DNA of 64,000 nt, taken from NCBI GenBank assembly GCA_017307755.1, contig JAFKGQ010000013.1:186001-250000 (forward strand). Reading direction: 5' to 3'. The stretch comes from Chitinophagaceae bacterium. GTDB lineage: Bacteria; Bacteroidota; Bacteroidia; Chitinophagales; Chitinophagaceae. The notes under the pieces were generated by a model that saw nothing but the letters and a program-made list of their open reading frames with translations, was not told where the DNA came from and did no database searches. Made by a program: the position numbers and the translations under genes. Positions 1 through 8,644 of this stretch are shown piece after piece (the first letter of the stretch is position 1; the number at the start of each line of letters is the position of its first letter).

Positions 1-26
1 AATGTCAGTATGATCGTATGCTTCAT
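1..26 (-). CDS. Start of a SusD-like lipoprotein gene (partial, cut by window edge)
   Basis: Only eight codons are visible (Met-Lys-His-Thr-Ile-Ile-Leu-Thr), beginning 17 bases after the susC stop. This looks like the start of a signal peptide. SusD genes nearly always follow SusC genes on the same strand in Bacteroidota, so a SusD-like surface lipoprotein is the likely identity. That identity is inferred from context, not from sequence. Confidence 0.5.
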
Positions 27-43
27 AAAAATTTCTTTTTTCG

Positions 44-3000
44 TTAAAAACCGAATGAAAGCGAGAACAGCACGGACCTTGGGTTGGGATAGGAAGGACC
101 GTCCACCGCCAGCGTGAATATGCCGGTGTCTTTGAAGTCCGGGTCCAGACCGGAATAGCCGGTGAAGGTAATAAGGTTGGTGGCGGTAATTCCGGCCCTC
201 AGATTGCGCATGCGCAGCTTGTCGCAAATGTGTTGGGGGAGGTTATAGCCCAGGGCGATCTCGCCTATCCGGAAGAAGCTGCCGTTCTCCAGCCATCTGT
301 CCTGGTCGCCCCGGCTATTACGGGTATCGCCAAAAATAAGCCGCGGTTGGGTATTGCTGTGGTTTTGCTCCGTCCATGGACTGATGTTTGAAAAGGTGTT
401 GTTGTTGTTTGCAAAGTCGCCTGCCGTAGCCCGCGCCCCGTTCCATATCTTATATCCAAAGCGTCCGTATCCCTGTACAAGAAGATCAAAGCCTTTCCAT
501 TGCGCTGTCAGGGACAGTCCCGCTTCGTATTTTGCCCAACCGCTGCCCACGATCTGCCGGTCGTCGCTGCTGATCTGTCCATCGCCGTTGTAGTCGTCAT
601 ACTTTATATCACCGGGCTTCGCATTGGGTTGGATAACAGTACCGTTCTTATTTTTATAATTGTCCACCTCGGCCTGTGTCTGAAAGATCCCCAGGGTCTT
701 GTAGAGATAAAAACTGCCCAGGGATTGCCCGATCCCGGCCTTGGTCAGGAAAGTATAGTTGGTCACTTTCCCATAACCCAGGTCCAGGACTTTGTTCCGT
801 ATGCTGGTGAAATTGGCGGAAACGCCATAAGATACATCTCCCAGCTTATCCTTCCAGCCGAGCGTGAGCTCGATCCCCTTGTTCTGAAGACTGGCCGCGT
901 TCACGATCGGGTTGCCTCCGTTGTTTCCCGTGCTGGCCAGGATAGGCAAGGCCACCAGCAGGTCTTTACTCTTTGCTATAAAGTACTCTCCCGTAAAGGT
1001 GAGCTTATTGTTCAGAAAGGCCGCGTCAACGCCATAGTTCTGCTGGATCTTTTTCTCCCAGGTGATATTGGTGTTCACCAGTTGGGATTGTGTGGTGCCG
1101 ATCACTACGGTTTCCGGACTGCCGAATACAGCACGAGGTGAGGTATTCATCACGGGGATATAGTCCCAGTAGCCGATGTTGGCGTTACCCAGCACGCCGT
1201 AGTTGGCCCGTATTTTCAGATCACTGATAAAAGGCACATCAAAAAAGCTTTCCTTGCTGATCCTCCAGGCGCCTGCAATCGAAGGAAAATTGCCCCAGCG
1301 CCCGCTCTCGGGCAGCCGGGAAGAACCGTCCCTGCGGATCGTACCCGTGAGCAGGTATTTATCATCGTAAGTATAGCTGATGCGTCCAAACCAGGACAAG
1401 AGCCTGGCTTCACCGTATTGTCCGCCGCCTGTCTGCGCGCCCGTGGCGGAATTCAGGGAATTATAATACTGTCCGTTTATGACAAGGGGGTTCAGCCGGG
1501 TAGTCCAGACATCTTCCGTATTGTCCTTCTGATAAGAGGCGCCCGCCAGGGCTTCTATGTCATGACGTCCAAAGCTTTTCTTAAAATTATAGGTATTTTC
1601 CACCAGCAACGTTTGGTGTTTGTTCATGGACTTGGTAATGTAGTCATCGTCGTTCGCCTGGCCCATGGTCCAGTTGCCTCTTTTCCGCAACGTGTTGTCG
1701 TTCTCAAAGTCAGCGGTATAGCCAAAATTGAGCTTTGCGGTTAGTGCATTGAACAGTCGTACCTGGGCGAAAACGTTGCCCCGGATAGTATTCGATTTAT
1801 TGACCACTCCCATAATGTCTTGTTGAGCGACGGGGTTCAGGGCGTATGTATTGGCGCTGTCCGGATTGCCAAAGCCATAGCCCCCGGGTTGATGCAAGGG
1901 GTCATGCACCCTGACTGTGGGCGGCATGGAGATAAGGTCTGCAAAGGGATTGCCCGTCATGCCGTCCTGTCGCGTGGAAAGGAAGTAGAGGTTCTCGCCA
2001 TAGGAGAAAGCCCCTTTTTCACCTGCCGTATTTACTCTGAACATATAGCGGTCAAAAGAAGTGCCGTACACCGTCCCTCCGTCAGAGAGTTTGTTTAGAG
2101 AGACAAAGTACTGTCCTGTGCGGCTGCCGCCGGAGAGCGACAGATTGTAGTTTTGTTTGATCCCTTGTTTGAGGACCGCGTCCTGCCAATCGGTATTGCC
2201 CGGGTAATGATTTTGCCGGTGCGTAACGATACCCGCCTTGATAGCTTCGTCATAGGCCATGTCATCAAAATGGATATACTGGTCCCTGTTCAGCAGTTTG
2301 TAACGGGGCAGCCAGTTGACGCTGACCTGGCTGTTGGCGTCTACTTTCATGGGGCCTTCCTTACCCTTTTTGGTGGTGATGATCACCACGCCGTTGGCGG
2401 CCCTTGATCCATAGATGGCCGCGGAAGACGCGTCTTTTAATATTTGTATGGATTCGATATCCTGCAGGTTGAGGTCCATGCCCCCGCCGGTGGGAAAGCC
2501 GTCCACAACAAATAAAGGGTTGTTGTTCGTGAGATTGCCGATGCCCCGGATGGTGATGGATGAAGATTCTCCCGCCTGGCCGGTGGACGTCACTTTTACG
2601 CCGGCAGCCAGTCCTTTTATGGCGCCCGCAAGATCCGTAGACACCCGGTTGGCAATATTCTCCGTCCTAACCACTGATATGGCGCCCGTCAGGTCTTTTT
2701 TCCGGGTAGTTCCATATCCTACCACCACTACCTCCCCCATGCTGGCATCGCTGTCGCGTAGCACAAGGTCGACGGCGGCGCCCTGTACCTTCTTCTCCTG
2801 TGTCTCAAAGCCTGTGTAAGAAAATACCAGGATCGATCCCCTGGCCGTGGACAGGGTAAATCGTCCGTTTGCGTCCGTGGAAGTGCCGGATGTGGTGCCT
2901 TTTACTATTACACTGGCCCCTTCCACCGGGTGGCCTTTGCCGTCCCTGACCGTACCGCTGACCTGCAGGGTTTGAGCCAGCGCGGTTAACTGAATGACCG

Positions 3001-3082
3001 ACATCGATATTAAGACCAATAGCAGGCCTTTGCATCGGGCAATAGCTTTCTTCCCGATACTTACGTATTCGTTTGCAGGCAT
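44..3082 (-). CDS. SusC/RagA-family TonB-dependent outer-membrane receptor of a nucleoside/ribose locus
   Basis: This 1012-residue outer-membrane importer is of normal SusC length. It has a signal peptide (about 1-37, ending at LALAQ), a carboxypeptidase-regulatory-like domain (about 40-110) and the SusC signature VVVVGYGTTRKKDLTG leading into the plug. The plug contains the typical LKDASSAAIYGSRAANGVV stretch. The rest is a beta-barrel ending in aromatic Phe (LSFGF). There is no STN domain, so it is probably not controlled by an ECF sigma/FecR pair. It is the fourth gene of a minus-strand run after ribokinase, transporter and nucleoside hydrolase (74-base gap), which suggests nucleosides or ribosyl compounds as ligand. 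The substrate is inferred. Confidence 0.93.
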   Translation of the reverse strand: MPANEYVSIGKKAIARCKGLLLVLISMSVIQLTALAQTLQVSGTVRDGKGHPVEGASVIVKGTTSGTSTDANGRFTLSTARGSILVFSYTGFETQEKKVQGAAVDLVLRDSDASMGEVVVVGYGTTRKKDLTGAISVVRTENIANRVSTDLAGAIKGLAAGVKVTSTGQAGESSSITIRGIGNLTNNNPLFVVDGFPTGGGMDLNLQDIESIQILKDASSAAIYGSRAANGVVIITTKKGKEGPMKVDANSQVSVNWLPRYKLLNRDQYIHFDDMAYDEAIKAGIVTHRQNHYPGNTDWQDAVLKQGIKQNYNLSLSGGSRTGQYFVSLNKLSDGGTVYGTSFDRYMFRVNTAGEKGAFSYGENLYFLSTRQDGMTGNPFADLISMPPTVRVHDPLHQPGGYGFGNPDSANTYALNPVAQQDIMGVVNKSNTIRGNVFAQVRLFNALTAKLNFGYTADFENDNTLRKRGNWTMGQANDDDYITKSMNKHQTLLVENTYNFKKSFGRHDIEALAGASYQKDNTEDVWTTRLNPLVINGQYYNSLNSATGAQTGGGQYGEARLLSWFGRISYTYDDKYLLTGTIRRDGSSRLPESGRWGNFPSIAGAWRISKESFFDVPFISDLKIRANYGVLGNANIGYWDYIPVMNTSPRAVFGSPETVVIGTTQSQLVNTNITWEKKIQQNYGVDAAFLNNKLTFTGEYFIAKSKDLLVALPILASTGNNGGNPIVNAASLQNKGIELTLGWKDKLGDVSYGVSANFTSIRNKVLDLGYGKVTNYTFLTKAGIGQSLGSFYLYKTLGIFQTQAEVDNYKNKNGTVIQPNAKPGDIKYDDYNGDGQISSDDRQIVGSGWAKYEAGLSLTAQWKGFDLLVQGYGRFGYKIWNGARATAGDFANNNNTFSNISPWTEQNHSNTQPRLIFGDTRNSRGDQDRWLENGSFFRIGEIALGYNLPQHICDKLRMRNLRAGITATNLITFTGYSGLDPDFKDTGIFTLAVDGPSYPNPRSVLFSLSFGF

Positions 3083-3156
3083 AAAACAACGATTAAAAAA
3101 GTTTAGAAATAGAGCTACATAAGATAAGTGTTCATATTATAGCTGCGCATGTAACG

Positions 3157-4131
3157 TTACTTTCCTGTGTACATCATCATTGTCTCGATGACCTCTCTCA
3201 GTTTTTCGGCGGGTACTTTCATTGTGAGATAAGCCTGGTTGCCCCCGGGGTCGTCCTTCCATTCATTATATCCTCCTTTTAAAACGATCTGTCCTTTTTG
3301 CAGACCGAAATAGGGGCCTGCCCCTTTGACCGCCGCCAGCACAGCCGTCTGATCCCAGCTTTTACGGCCATTGTGATCTTCTTCGGAAAAAGCCATACAT
3401 AAGGCGAATACATCTTTTACGGGACTTTGCAATTTTTCATCAGCTGTCAACTGCCGCCCTGTAATGATCTCCCTGCCTATCTCATACCCGCTGTAGATCA
3501 CCGGTGTCGGCCAGTGCGGGAATACTTTCTCCGAAGCCAGGGAATCGATGTAGACATTGTACTCCCGCCCTTTTGGGAACGAGCCTGCCATGGAGACGAG
3601 ATGTTTTACCTTTTTTCTGATCAGTTCTACGCCCGTCAGGCTGGAATATTCATCCCCCTTTGTATCCAGGAGGTTCGCCAGATTGGTAAGAAAACCCACC
3701 GTTACGATGGTGACACTCTTGTCGGGCTGGGCGGCCAGTATCTTTCTATAGAGTTGGACGGCATCGGGGACTTCGGAGGTAGCATTTATGTGATGGGGAT
3801 ATTTTTTCACCAGCATCTCGGGCCATTTTTGCACGGCGCCTCTGTCAGGAGCGTTGGCGCCTTTGGGTGCGCCGATGGGGAGGTGGGGGCGACCGAAATA
3901 CGTATTCAACACGTCAATGGTAGGGCCAACCAGTTCATTCCTGTTGCTGGCCATGATGGCCAGCGGGCGAGCCTCTCCTTTATCCGCCAGGGCATGCAGC
4001 ACCGCGACGGCGCCTACATCGTCATAATCGGGCCCTATATCCGTATCCAGGATGATGGGGACAGCTTGCTTTTTCTGTGCCTGTACTTGTAAAGCCATCA
4101 TCACTATCATCAGTAGCCAGTATTTTTTCAT
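3157..4131 (-). CDS. Secreted inosine-uridine-preferring nucleoside hydrolase
   Basis: This enzyme hydrolyses the N-glycosidic bond of ribonucleosides to give ribose plus base. The IUNH-family calcium motif is clear: PIILDTDIGPDYDD at residues 25-38, with Asp29, Asp31, Asp37 and Asp38. A second conserved aspartate occurs in WDQTAVLAAV. A signal peptide (MKKYWLLMIVMMALQVQAQ) points to a periplasmic or exported enzyme. The ATG at 4131 is preferred over one eight codons upstream because it gives a clean signal peptide. The gene lies ten bases after the sugar transporter and two genes after ribokinase, so the released ribose would be imported and phosphorylated. Confidence 0.92.
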   Translation of the reverse strand: MKKYWLLMIVMMALQVQAQKKQAVPIILDTDIGPDYDDVGAVAVLHALADKGEARPLAIMASNRNELVGPTIDVLNTYFGRPHLPIGAPKGANAPDRGAVQKWPEMLVKKYPHHINATSEVPDAVQLYRKILAAQPDKSVTIVTVGFLTNLANLLDTKGDEYSSLTGVELIRKKVKHLVSMAGSFPKGREYNVYIDSLASEKVFPHWPTPVIYSGYEIGREIITGRQLTADEKLQSPVKDVFALCMAFSEEDHNGRKSWDQTAVLAAVKGAGPYFGLQKGQIVLKGGYNEWKDDPGGNQAYLTMKVPAEKLREVIETMMMYTGK

Positions 4132-4141
4132 AACGCTGTTT

Positions 4142-5137
4142 TTATCTTGCTGCAATTAAAAGTCCAAGTCCTGCCAGGTAACACAACAGCATGCCATTGA
4201 GGACGGCCGATGTACCCTTGGGCGCGTATTTAAATTCCTTCCATATAAAAATGCCCCATACGGCGGCTACAACCGTTGCGCCTTGCCCAAGGCCATAGGA
4301 AATAGCAGGCCCGGCCTTGTCAGATGCCAGTATGCTGAATGACATACCCACACACCAGATGGCGCCGCCCAGGACACCCATAAGGTGGTTGCGGAAGCTG
4401 CCCTTAAAATAATCCGACACCTTCACCGCGGCGCCTTCCACAGGCCGCCGCATCAAAATGGTATTAAAAAGAAAATTGCTCAATAGGATGCCGGTGGAGA
4501 AAAAGAATACGGCGGTGTAAGGGCTTAGTTTGCCTGGCTGAGGATGGGCAAAATCCGGGAACATAGAGGCTGCGACGTATTTGTAAAAGAACCCCATCAA
4601 TATGCCTGCAAGTACGGATAGCACCAGACCACGGGTACTGACTTTTTTCTGTGTGGCGCTGGCCCGGCGATAAGCATAGGCATTGAGCAGGATGGCCACG
4701 ATGATGAGCGCTACGCCGGTGAATAATAGTAATGAATTGCCGATGGGATTGTCGATATAGTTCACCACAACGCCCCAGGCCAGGGCGATACCGATGCCAA
4801 CGGGAAAAGCCACCGACATGCCGGCGATGGCGATGGCAGCAACCAGCAGGATATTGGCGGCATTAAAAATGACGCCCCCGATCAGGGCAGAGCCGACGGC
4901 GGCGCCGGAGGCCTGTTGTATATCTATAATAAATCCTCTTCCTTCTCCTCCGGAATTCCCCAGGGTGATGGCAAACAAGGCTGCCGTCAGCAGAATACCC
5001 AGCACGTAATCCCAGTAAAAAAGCTCAAAACGCCAGTTGGAAGCTGCCAGTTTCTGGGTATTGGCCCAGGATCCCCAGCATAGCATGGTGACAAAACAAA
5101 AGAAGATAGCTACAGAGTAGTTTTCTACGATAAACAT
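4142..5137 (-). CDS. GRP/RbsU-type sugar permease, probably ribose uptake
   Basis: A hydrophobic protein of 331 residues with about ten membrane segments. It resembles the glucose/ribose uptake (GRP) group of the drug/metabolite transporter superfamily; L-rhamnose transporters are a related possibility. The start at 5137 (MFIVENYSVAIFFCF) is chosen because upstream codons encode a charged, Trp/Arg-rich stretch that overlaps ribokinase. Only 13 bases separate it from the ribokinase stop and ten from the nucleoside hydrolase start, so the three are surely one operon. The context makes ribose the likely substrate. Confidence 0.82.
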   Translation of the reverse strand: MFIVENYSVAIFFCFVTMLCWGSWANTQKLAASNWRFELFYWDYVLGILLTAALFAITLGNSGGEGRGFIIDIQQASGAAVGSALIGGVIFNAANILLVAAIAIAGMSVAFPVGIGIALAWGVVVNYIDNPIGNSLLLFTGVALIIVAILLNAYAYRRASATQKKVSTRGLVLSVLAGILMGFFYKYVAASMFPDFAHPQPGKLSPYTAVFFFSTGILLSNFLFNTILMRRPVEGAAVKVSDYFKGSFRNHLMGVLGGAIWCVGMSFSILASDKAGPAISYGLGQGATVVAAVWGIFIWKEFKYAPKGTSAVLNGMLLCYLAGLGLLIAAR

Positions 5138-5150
5138 ATGGCAGCAATTT

Positions 5151-6077
5151 TTATAAAATGTCCAGCGCCTGGGCCACCAGTTCATTCCTGTAGGGAATGG
5201 ACGATTGCGCACCCAGACGGGTGACGGAGATAGCCGCGGCATCACAGGCAAACTTTACGGCTTCCGTCATATTTTTTCCTTCGGATAAGGCTACGGCGAT
5301 AGCGCCGTTAAAGACATCTCCCGCGGCGGTGGTATCTACCGTCTCTACCTTTCTCGCCTCTACCAGGGAACATTTTCCGGACTCGCAGATGACGGCGCCC
5401 AGGGGCCCCATGGTGACGACGACGGTCTTGACCCCTTTGCTGCAGATGAGCTTTGCCGCTTTTTTGGCGCTCTCCATATTCGTCACGGGAATACCTGCGA
5501 TCATCGACGCTTCCGTCTTATTGGGAGTAAGGATATCTATTTTCTGCAACAGCTCCGGAGACAACGGGGCGGCCGGCGCGGGATTGAGGATCACTTTTAC
5601 GCCTTTTGACGCGGCATATCCCACGACATACTCGACTACGGACATGGGTATCTCTAATTGCAGGAGCAGTATGCCGGAAGAAGCGATGGCATCCAGGGCG
5701 CCCGCGATATCTCCTGTATTCAAGCTGGCATTGGCGCCGGAAGCCACGACGATGCTGTTCTCGCCCGCCTTGTCCACCGTGATCAGCGCCACACCGCTGG
5801 GCAGGTCTTCATCCGAAAGAAGAAAGGAAGTATTGATGCCTTCGTCATTAAATAATTGGGAGAATTGTTTGCCGAATACGTCGTTGCCCAGTTTGGAAAC
5901 AAATATCACTTCACCGCCAAGTCTTGCTACCGCCACCGCCTGGTTGGCGCCTTTACCACCCGGGTTCATAAAGAAAGAGCCGGAGAGAACTGTTTCACCT
6001 GGTACAGGTATGTGATCGGTCTTTACAACCATATCCATGTTAGAACTCCCGATCACTATTATTTTCCTTGAATTCAT
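5151..6077 (-). CDS. rbsK: Ribokinase
   Basis: A PfkB-family cytosolic kinase of 308 residues, the usual ribokinase length, that phosphorylates ribose at O5. Visible motifs are the N-terminal GSSNMDMVV, the first PfkB signature with MNPGGKGANQAVAVARLGG (38-55), and the second signature DTTAAGDVFNGA with catalytic Asp254 (Ala replaces the more common Gly in DTxGAGD). It is the first gene of the minus-strand operon rbsK-permease-nucleoside hydrolase-susC. A TTTG-N19-TAGTTTTG promoter lies immediately upstream. Confidence 0.93.
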   Translation of the reverse strand: MNSRKIIVIGSSNMDMVVKTDHIPVPGETVLSGSFFMNPGGKGANQAVAVARLGGEVIFVSKLGNDVFGKQFSQLFNDEGINTSFLLSDEDLPSGVALITVDKAGENSIVVASGANASLNTGDIAGALDAIASSGILLLQLEIPMSVVEYVVGYAASKGVKVILNPAPAAPLSPELLQKIDILTPNKTEASMIAGIPVTNMESAKKAAKLICSKGVKTVVVTMGPLGAVICESGKCSLVEARKVETVDTTAAGDVFNGAIAVALSEGKNMTEAVKFACDAAAISVTRLGAQSSIPYRNELVAQALDIL

Positions 6078-6097
6078 ATAGCAGTGCGTTGATAGAC

Positions 6098-6128
6098 CAA
6101 AACTACCCGTCCGTGATGCCGAATCAAA
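6098..6128 (-). promoter_or_regulatory. Bacteroidota-type promoter of the rbsK operon
   Basis: On the minus strand a -33 TTTG (6128-6125) is followed after exactly 19 bases by a -7 box TAGTTTTG (6105-6098), a perfect TAnnTTTG. Transcription would start about 6090, giving a leader of roughly 14 bases before the rbsK ATG at 6077. This is the cleanest promoter in the window and sets the 19-base spacing used to judge the others. Confidence 0.75.
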
Positions 6129-6241
6129 ACCAAATATTGGAGCAAATGGGAATTTAAAAATACAAACCCTTTATTTAAAATAACATTAATCAAATAATAA
6201 TCAATTACTTAATATTATAAAAAAAACAGAAATTCGTATTT

Positions 6242-7723
6242 ATGTCACAAACAGTAGCCATCCGTCTGGTAAAATCCCTTTCGGGTCCGGAGAAGCGATA
6301 TTTTAAGCTTTATGCCCGTCGCCAGTCGGGCAGCAGGGATTATCTGGATCTTTTTAACATCATCGATGTCTGTGATGATCCCGAGGCTGCGGTCATTGCC
6401 AGGGCTTTTTCAAAAAAGCATGCCCTTTCTTCCCTGAACAGTGCGGCCAGGTACCTGGTAAAGGTCCTTACGGATTGTCTTATTCAATTAAAGACGGAAA
6501 AAGACCCTTTGTTCCAATCGTTGCAGGGTATTATGCGGGTGAGAATATTACAGGAACGTTCCTTTCCGGAAGAAGGGTATCGGGAACTAAAAAGGATCCG
6601 GAGCCAGGCGCATGGTTTGCAACAGCATTTTATCGAATACATCACGTACCGCAACGAGCTCGACTTTCTTTCCGACGCCAATTTCCCGGATATTGGGGAC
6701 AAACAGTTGGTGGAGACGCAAATGAAGGCGAAAAGCCTGCTGCGTCACCTGAACCATATCCAGGACCATCATTCGCTGTTGGAATTGTTAAAGTACAGGC
6801 TGGTGCATGCGGGCAGGATCTCGTCGGAAGAGAACAAGAAGAAACTGAATGACCTGGTGTTGAGCGAAATGGGGTTGGTCAGTGGCAAGACAGACAAAAG
6901 CTTTGCGGCGCAAAAGCTGCACCTGTTATTTCAGTCCTTCTTCTTTACGGACATCGGCGATTATCGTTCGGCGCATAAGACCTTCGCATCGCTCAGCCGG
7001 CTGTTTGAACAAAACCTGGGTCTGCTGGACAATCCCCCCCTGGATTATCTTTCCACGCTCAACGGCATCCTCGACAGCCTGCATTTGCTGGAGCATTATG
7101 AGGAGATGGGACCCTATATCGACAAGGTCATGCAGATAGACAGACCGGACTATCCCGAATATTTTCGCTATCAGGTCCGCAAGACGGCGGTGGTTTACGG
7201 ACTGGTGTCATTGCTGTCCCGGCAAAAATTCCATGAGGCCATCGCACAGATACGCGTCATACAGACAGACTTGCTGCCGGCCTATCATATGGTGAACGAG
7301 GAAAAACAATGGGAGCTTTATTTTTACGGCAGTCTGGCGCATTTTGGCGTGAAGGACTGGAAGAAGGCCCATCAACTCACAGGAGAGGTCATGCGCAAAC
7401 ACGAGCCTCACCCGCAATGGCTGATCTGCAAGGCCACGCGGCTGTTGAACATCATCATCCATTTTGAAAAGGGAGACGTGGACTACATCGAATACGAGAT
7501 CAGGTCATACCAACGCTTTTTTGGTAAACAGCAGCTCCTGAGATCAGAGCAGCTCCTGTTCAGGTTCATCAAAATATGTCCGGATGGCCGGCGTAAGAAA
7601 TTGCCGGAACTGCAGCGTAAAAAGCTCTTGCGGGAATTGGAAGCCGTTCAGCATGACAGGTACGAGCGGCAACTGCTGAAATATTTTGACCTCACCGGAT
7701 GGATCAGGGCCCGGCTTGGTTGA
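6242..7723 (+). CDS. Conserved Bacteroidota protein of unknown function, divergent from the ribose operon
   Basis: A 493-residue soluble, mostly helical protein with no signal peptide or membrane segment. The start MSQTVAIRLVKSLSGPEKRYFKLYARRQ resembles a conserved N-terminus I recall from uncharacterised Bacteroidota proteins, and the remainder reads like degenerate helical (TPR-like) repeats. No catalytic or DNA-binding motif is recognised. It is transcribed divergently from rbsK across a 164-base AT-rich intergenic region, so a role in controlling that operon is possible but unproven. It meets the glyoxalase gene tail to tail with one base between stops. Confidence 0.75.
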   Translation: MSQTVAIRLVKSLSGPEKRYFKLYARRQSGSRDYLDLFNIIDVCDDPEAAVIARAFSKKHALSSLNSAARYLVKVLTDCLIQLKTEKDPLFQSLQGIMRVRILQERSFPEEGYRELKRIRSQAHGLQQHFIEYITYRNELDFLSDANFPDIGDKQLVETQMKAKSLLRHLNHIQDHHSLLELLKYRLVHAGRISSEENKKKLNDLVLSEMGLVSGKTDKSFAAQKLHLLFQSFFFTDIGDYRSAHKTFASLSRLFEQNLGLLDNPPLDYLSTLNGILDSLHLLEHYEEMGPYIDKVMQIDRPDYPEYFRYQVRKTAVVYGLVSLLSRQKFHEAIAQIRVIQTDLLPAYHMVNEEKQWELYFYGSLAHFGVKDWKKAHQLTGEVMRKHEPHPQWLICKATRLLNIIIHFEKGDVDYIEYEIRSYQRFFGKQQLLRSEQLLFRFIKICPDGRRKKLPELQRKKLLRELEAVQHDRYERQLLKYFDLTGWIRARLG

Positions 7724-7724
7724 G

Positions 7725-8108
7725 CTATACCTGTACTATCTGGATGTTGTTGCCACAGGTATCGTCAAAGACCGCCAGCTTTATGGCGCCCATAGGCGTA
7801 GGTTTTAGGCTGAATACGACTCCTTTCTTTTCCAGCCGCTGATACTCCTCCTCTACATTATCCACATAAAAAGCGGTGGCCGGGATACCAGCCTCATACA
7901 AAGCCTGTTGATATACCCGGGCAGGCTGGAATGCCATCGGCTCCAATACCACTTCAGGCCCATCCTGCTCCTCTTTCGACACGACGGTAAGCCATTTGTG
8001 CTCACCCAGGGGGACGTCTGTCTTTTTGATGAAACCAAGAACCTCTGTATAAAATTGCAAGGCTTTATCCTGGTCTTTTACCAGGAGACTGACGAGCTTG
8101 ATCTTCAT
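7725..8108 (-). CDS. VOC-superfamily (glyoxalase/bleomycin-resistance fold) protein
   Basis: A 127-residue protein with the two beta-alpha-beta-beta-beta modules of the vicinal oxygen chelate fold. It starts MKIKLVSLLVKDQDKALQFYTEVLGF, typical of the family, and ends with the usual DTCGNNIQIVQV strand. Members bind a metal in a cupped active site and range from glyoxalase to antibiotic-binding and dioxygenase enzymes, so the substrate cannot be given. Its ATG overlaps the stop of the upstream araC-type gene by four bases, so the two are translationally coupled. Confidence 0.88.
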   Translation of the reverse strand: MKIKLVSLLVKDQDKALQFYTEVLGFIKKTDVPLGEHKWLTVVSKEEQDGPEVVLEPMAFQPARVYQQALYEAGIPATAFYVDNVEEEYQRLEKKGVVFSLKPTPMGAIKLAVFDDTCGNNIQIVQV

Positions 8109-8521
8109 GGTGTTTTTTTGATAAAGATGGGAGTTCCCCCGGGAACTTTCTTATCCGGAATTGCTTTTTTGGGTGTCACCCCCGCTACCGACTTGTACAA
8201 CCTCGTAAAACTGGGTACACTCTCAAATCCCACCGCAAAGCAAACATTCCTGATCGGCACGCCGGATGACAGCAGCCGTTTTGCGTGCATCAACCGTACC
8301 TCCCTCAAATACGCGTGCGGAGTCCTGCCGTAATACTTCCTGAACAGCCGTATAAAATGGAATTTCGACATGCATGCTTCCCTCGCCATTGCATCCAGGT
8401 GAATGACACAACCATAGTGTCTGTCGATATACTCTTTTACCCGTATCACCTTCTCTCCCAGGTCCTCATGAGGATAGAGGGACTTTTGAAGGGCCAGTAC
8501 CTGCTGCTGATAGAAAGTCAT
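8105..8521 (-). CDS. Short AraC-family transcriptional regulator
   Basis: About 138 residues when started at the ATG at 8521 (MTFYQQQVLALQ). It is essentially the AraC DNA-binding domain alone with two helix-turn-helices: the first around ACMSKFHFIRLFRKYYGRTPHAYL, the second around IRNVCFAVGFESVPSFTRLYK. It lacks the sugar-binding N-terminal domain of classical AraC. GGAGG lies 14 bases before this ATG; a start at 8587 would add a leader coded by very AT-rich DNA. It overlaps the VOC gene by four bases and probably controls it. It is divergent from the susC at 8645. Confidence 0.87.
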   Translation of the reverse strand: MTFYQQQVLALQKSLYPHEDLGEKVIRVKEYIDRHYGCVIHLDAMAREACMSKFHFIRLFRKYYGRTPHAYLREVRLMHAKRLLSSGVPIRNVCFAVGFESVPSFTRLYKSVAGVTPKKAIPDKKVPGGTPIFIKKTP

Positions 8522-8549
8522 AGACAATGAAGTTACCTCCAAAAAAATT

Positions 8550-8580
8550 TTTGATAATAAAAAAATTGTTTCTAAGTTTA
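8550..8580 (+). promoter_or_regulatory. Promoter of the susCD operon at 8.6 kb
   Basis: TTTG (8550-8553), a 19-base spacer and TAAGTTTA (8573-8580) fit the Bacteroidota pattern except for a final A in place of G. The predicted start is near 8587, just before the AGANN repeat array, leaving a leader of about 58 bases. The region is AT-rich, so a chance match is possible. Confidence 0.55.
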
Positions 8581-8589
8581 CTTTCAATT

Positions 8590-8614
8590 AGACCAGACTA
8601 GAACAGAATAGATT
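8590..8614 (+). repeat. Five tandem AGANN pentamers in the susC leader (candidate operator)
   Basis: The stretch reads AGACC-AGACT-AGAAC-AGAAT-AGATT. Its central 16 bases (8595-8610) recur exactly at 16086-16101, upstream of the first glycosidase of the same locus. A shared element placed just downstream of each promoter suggests a repressor site for the local GntR regulator, or an RNA-level signal. The function is inferred. Confidence 0.6.
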
Positions 8615-8644
8615 TAAATTTTAAAACACCAAAACCTAACGATT

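Noticed and set aside
5197..6015. A 272-codon plus-strand open frame
   Set aside because: Shadow of ribokinase; the real gene has both PfkB signatures and a promoter.
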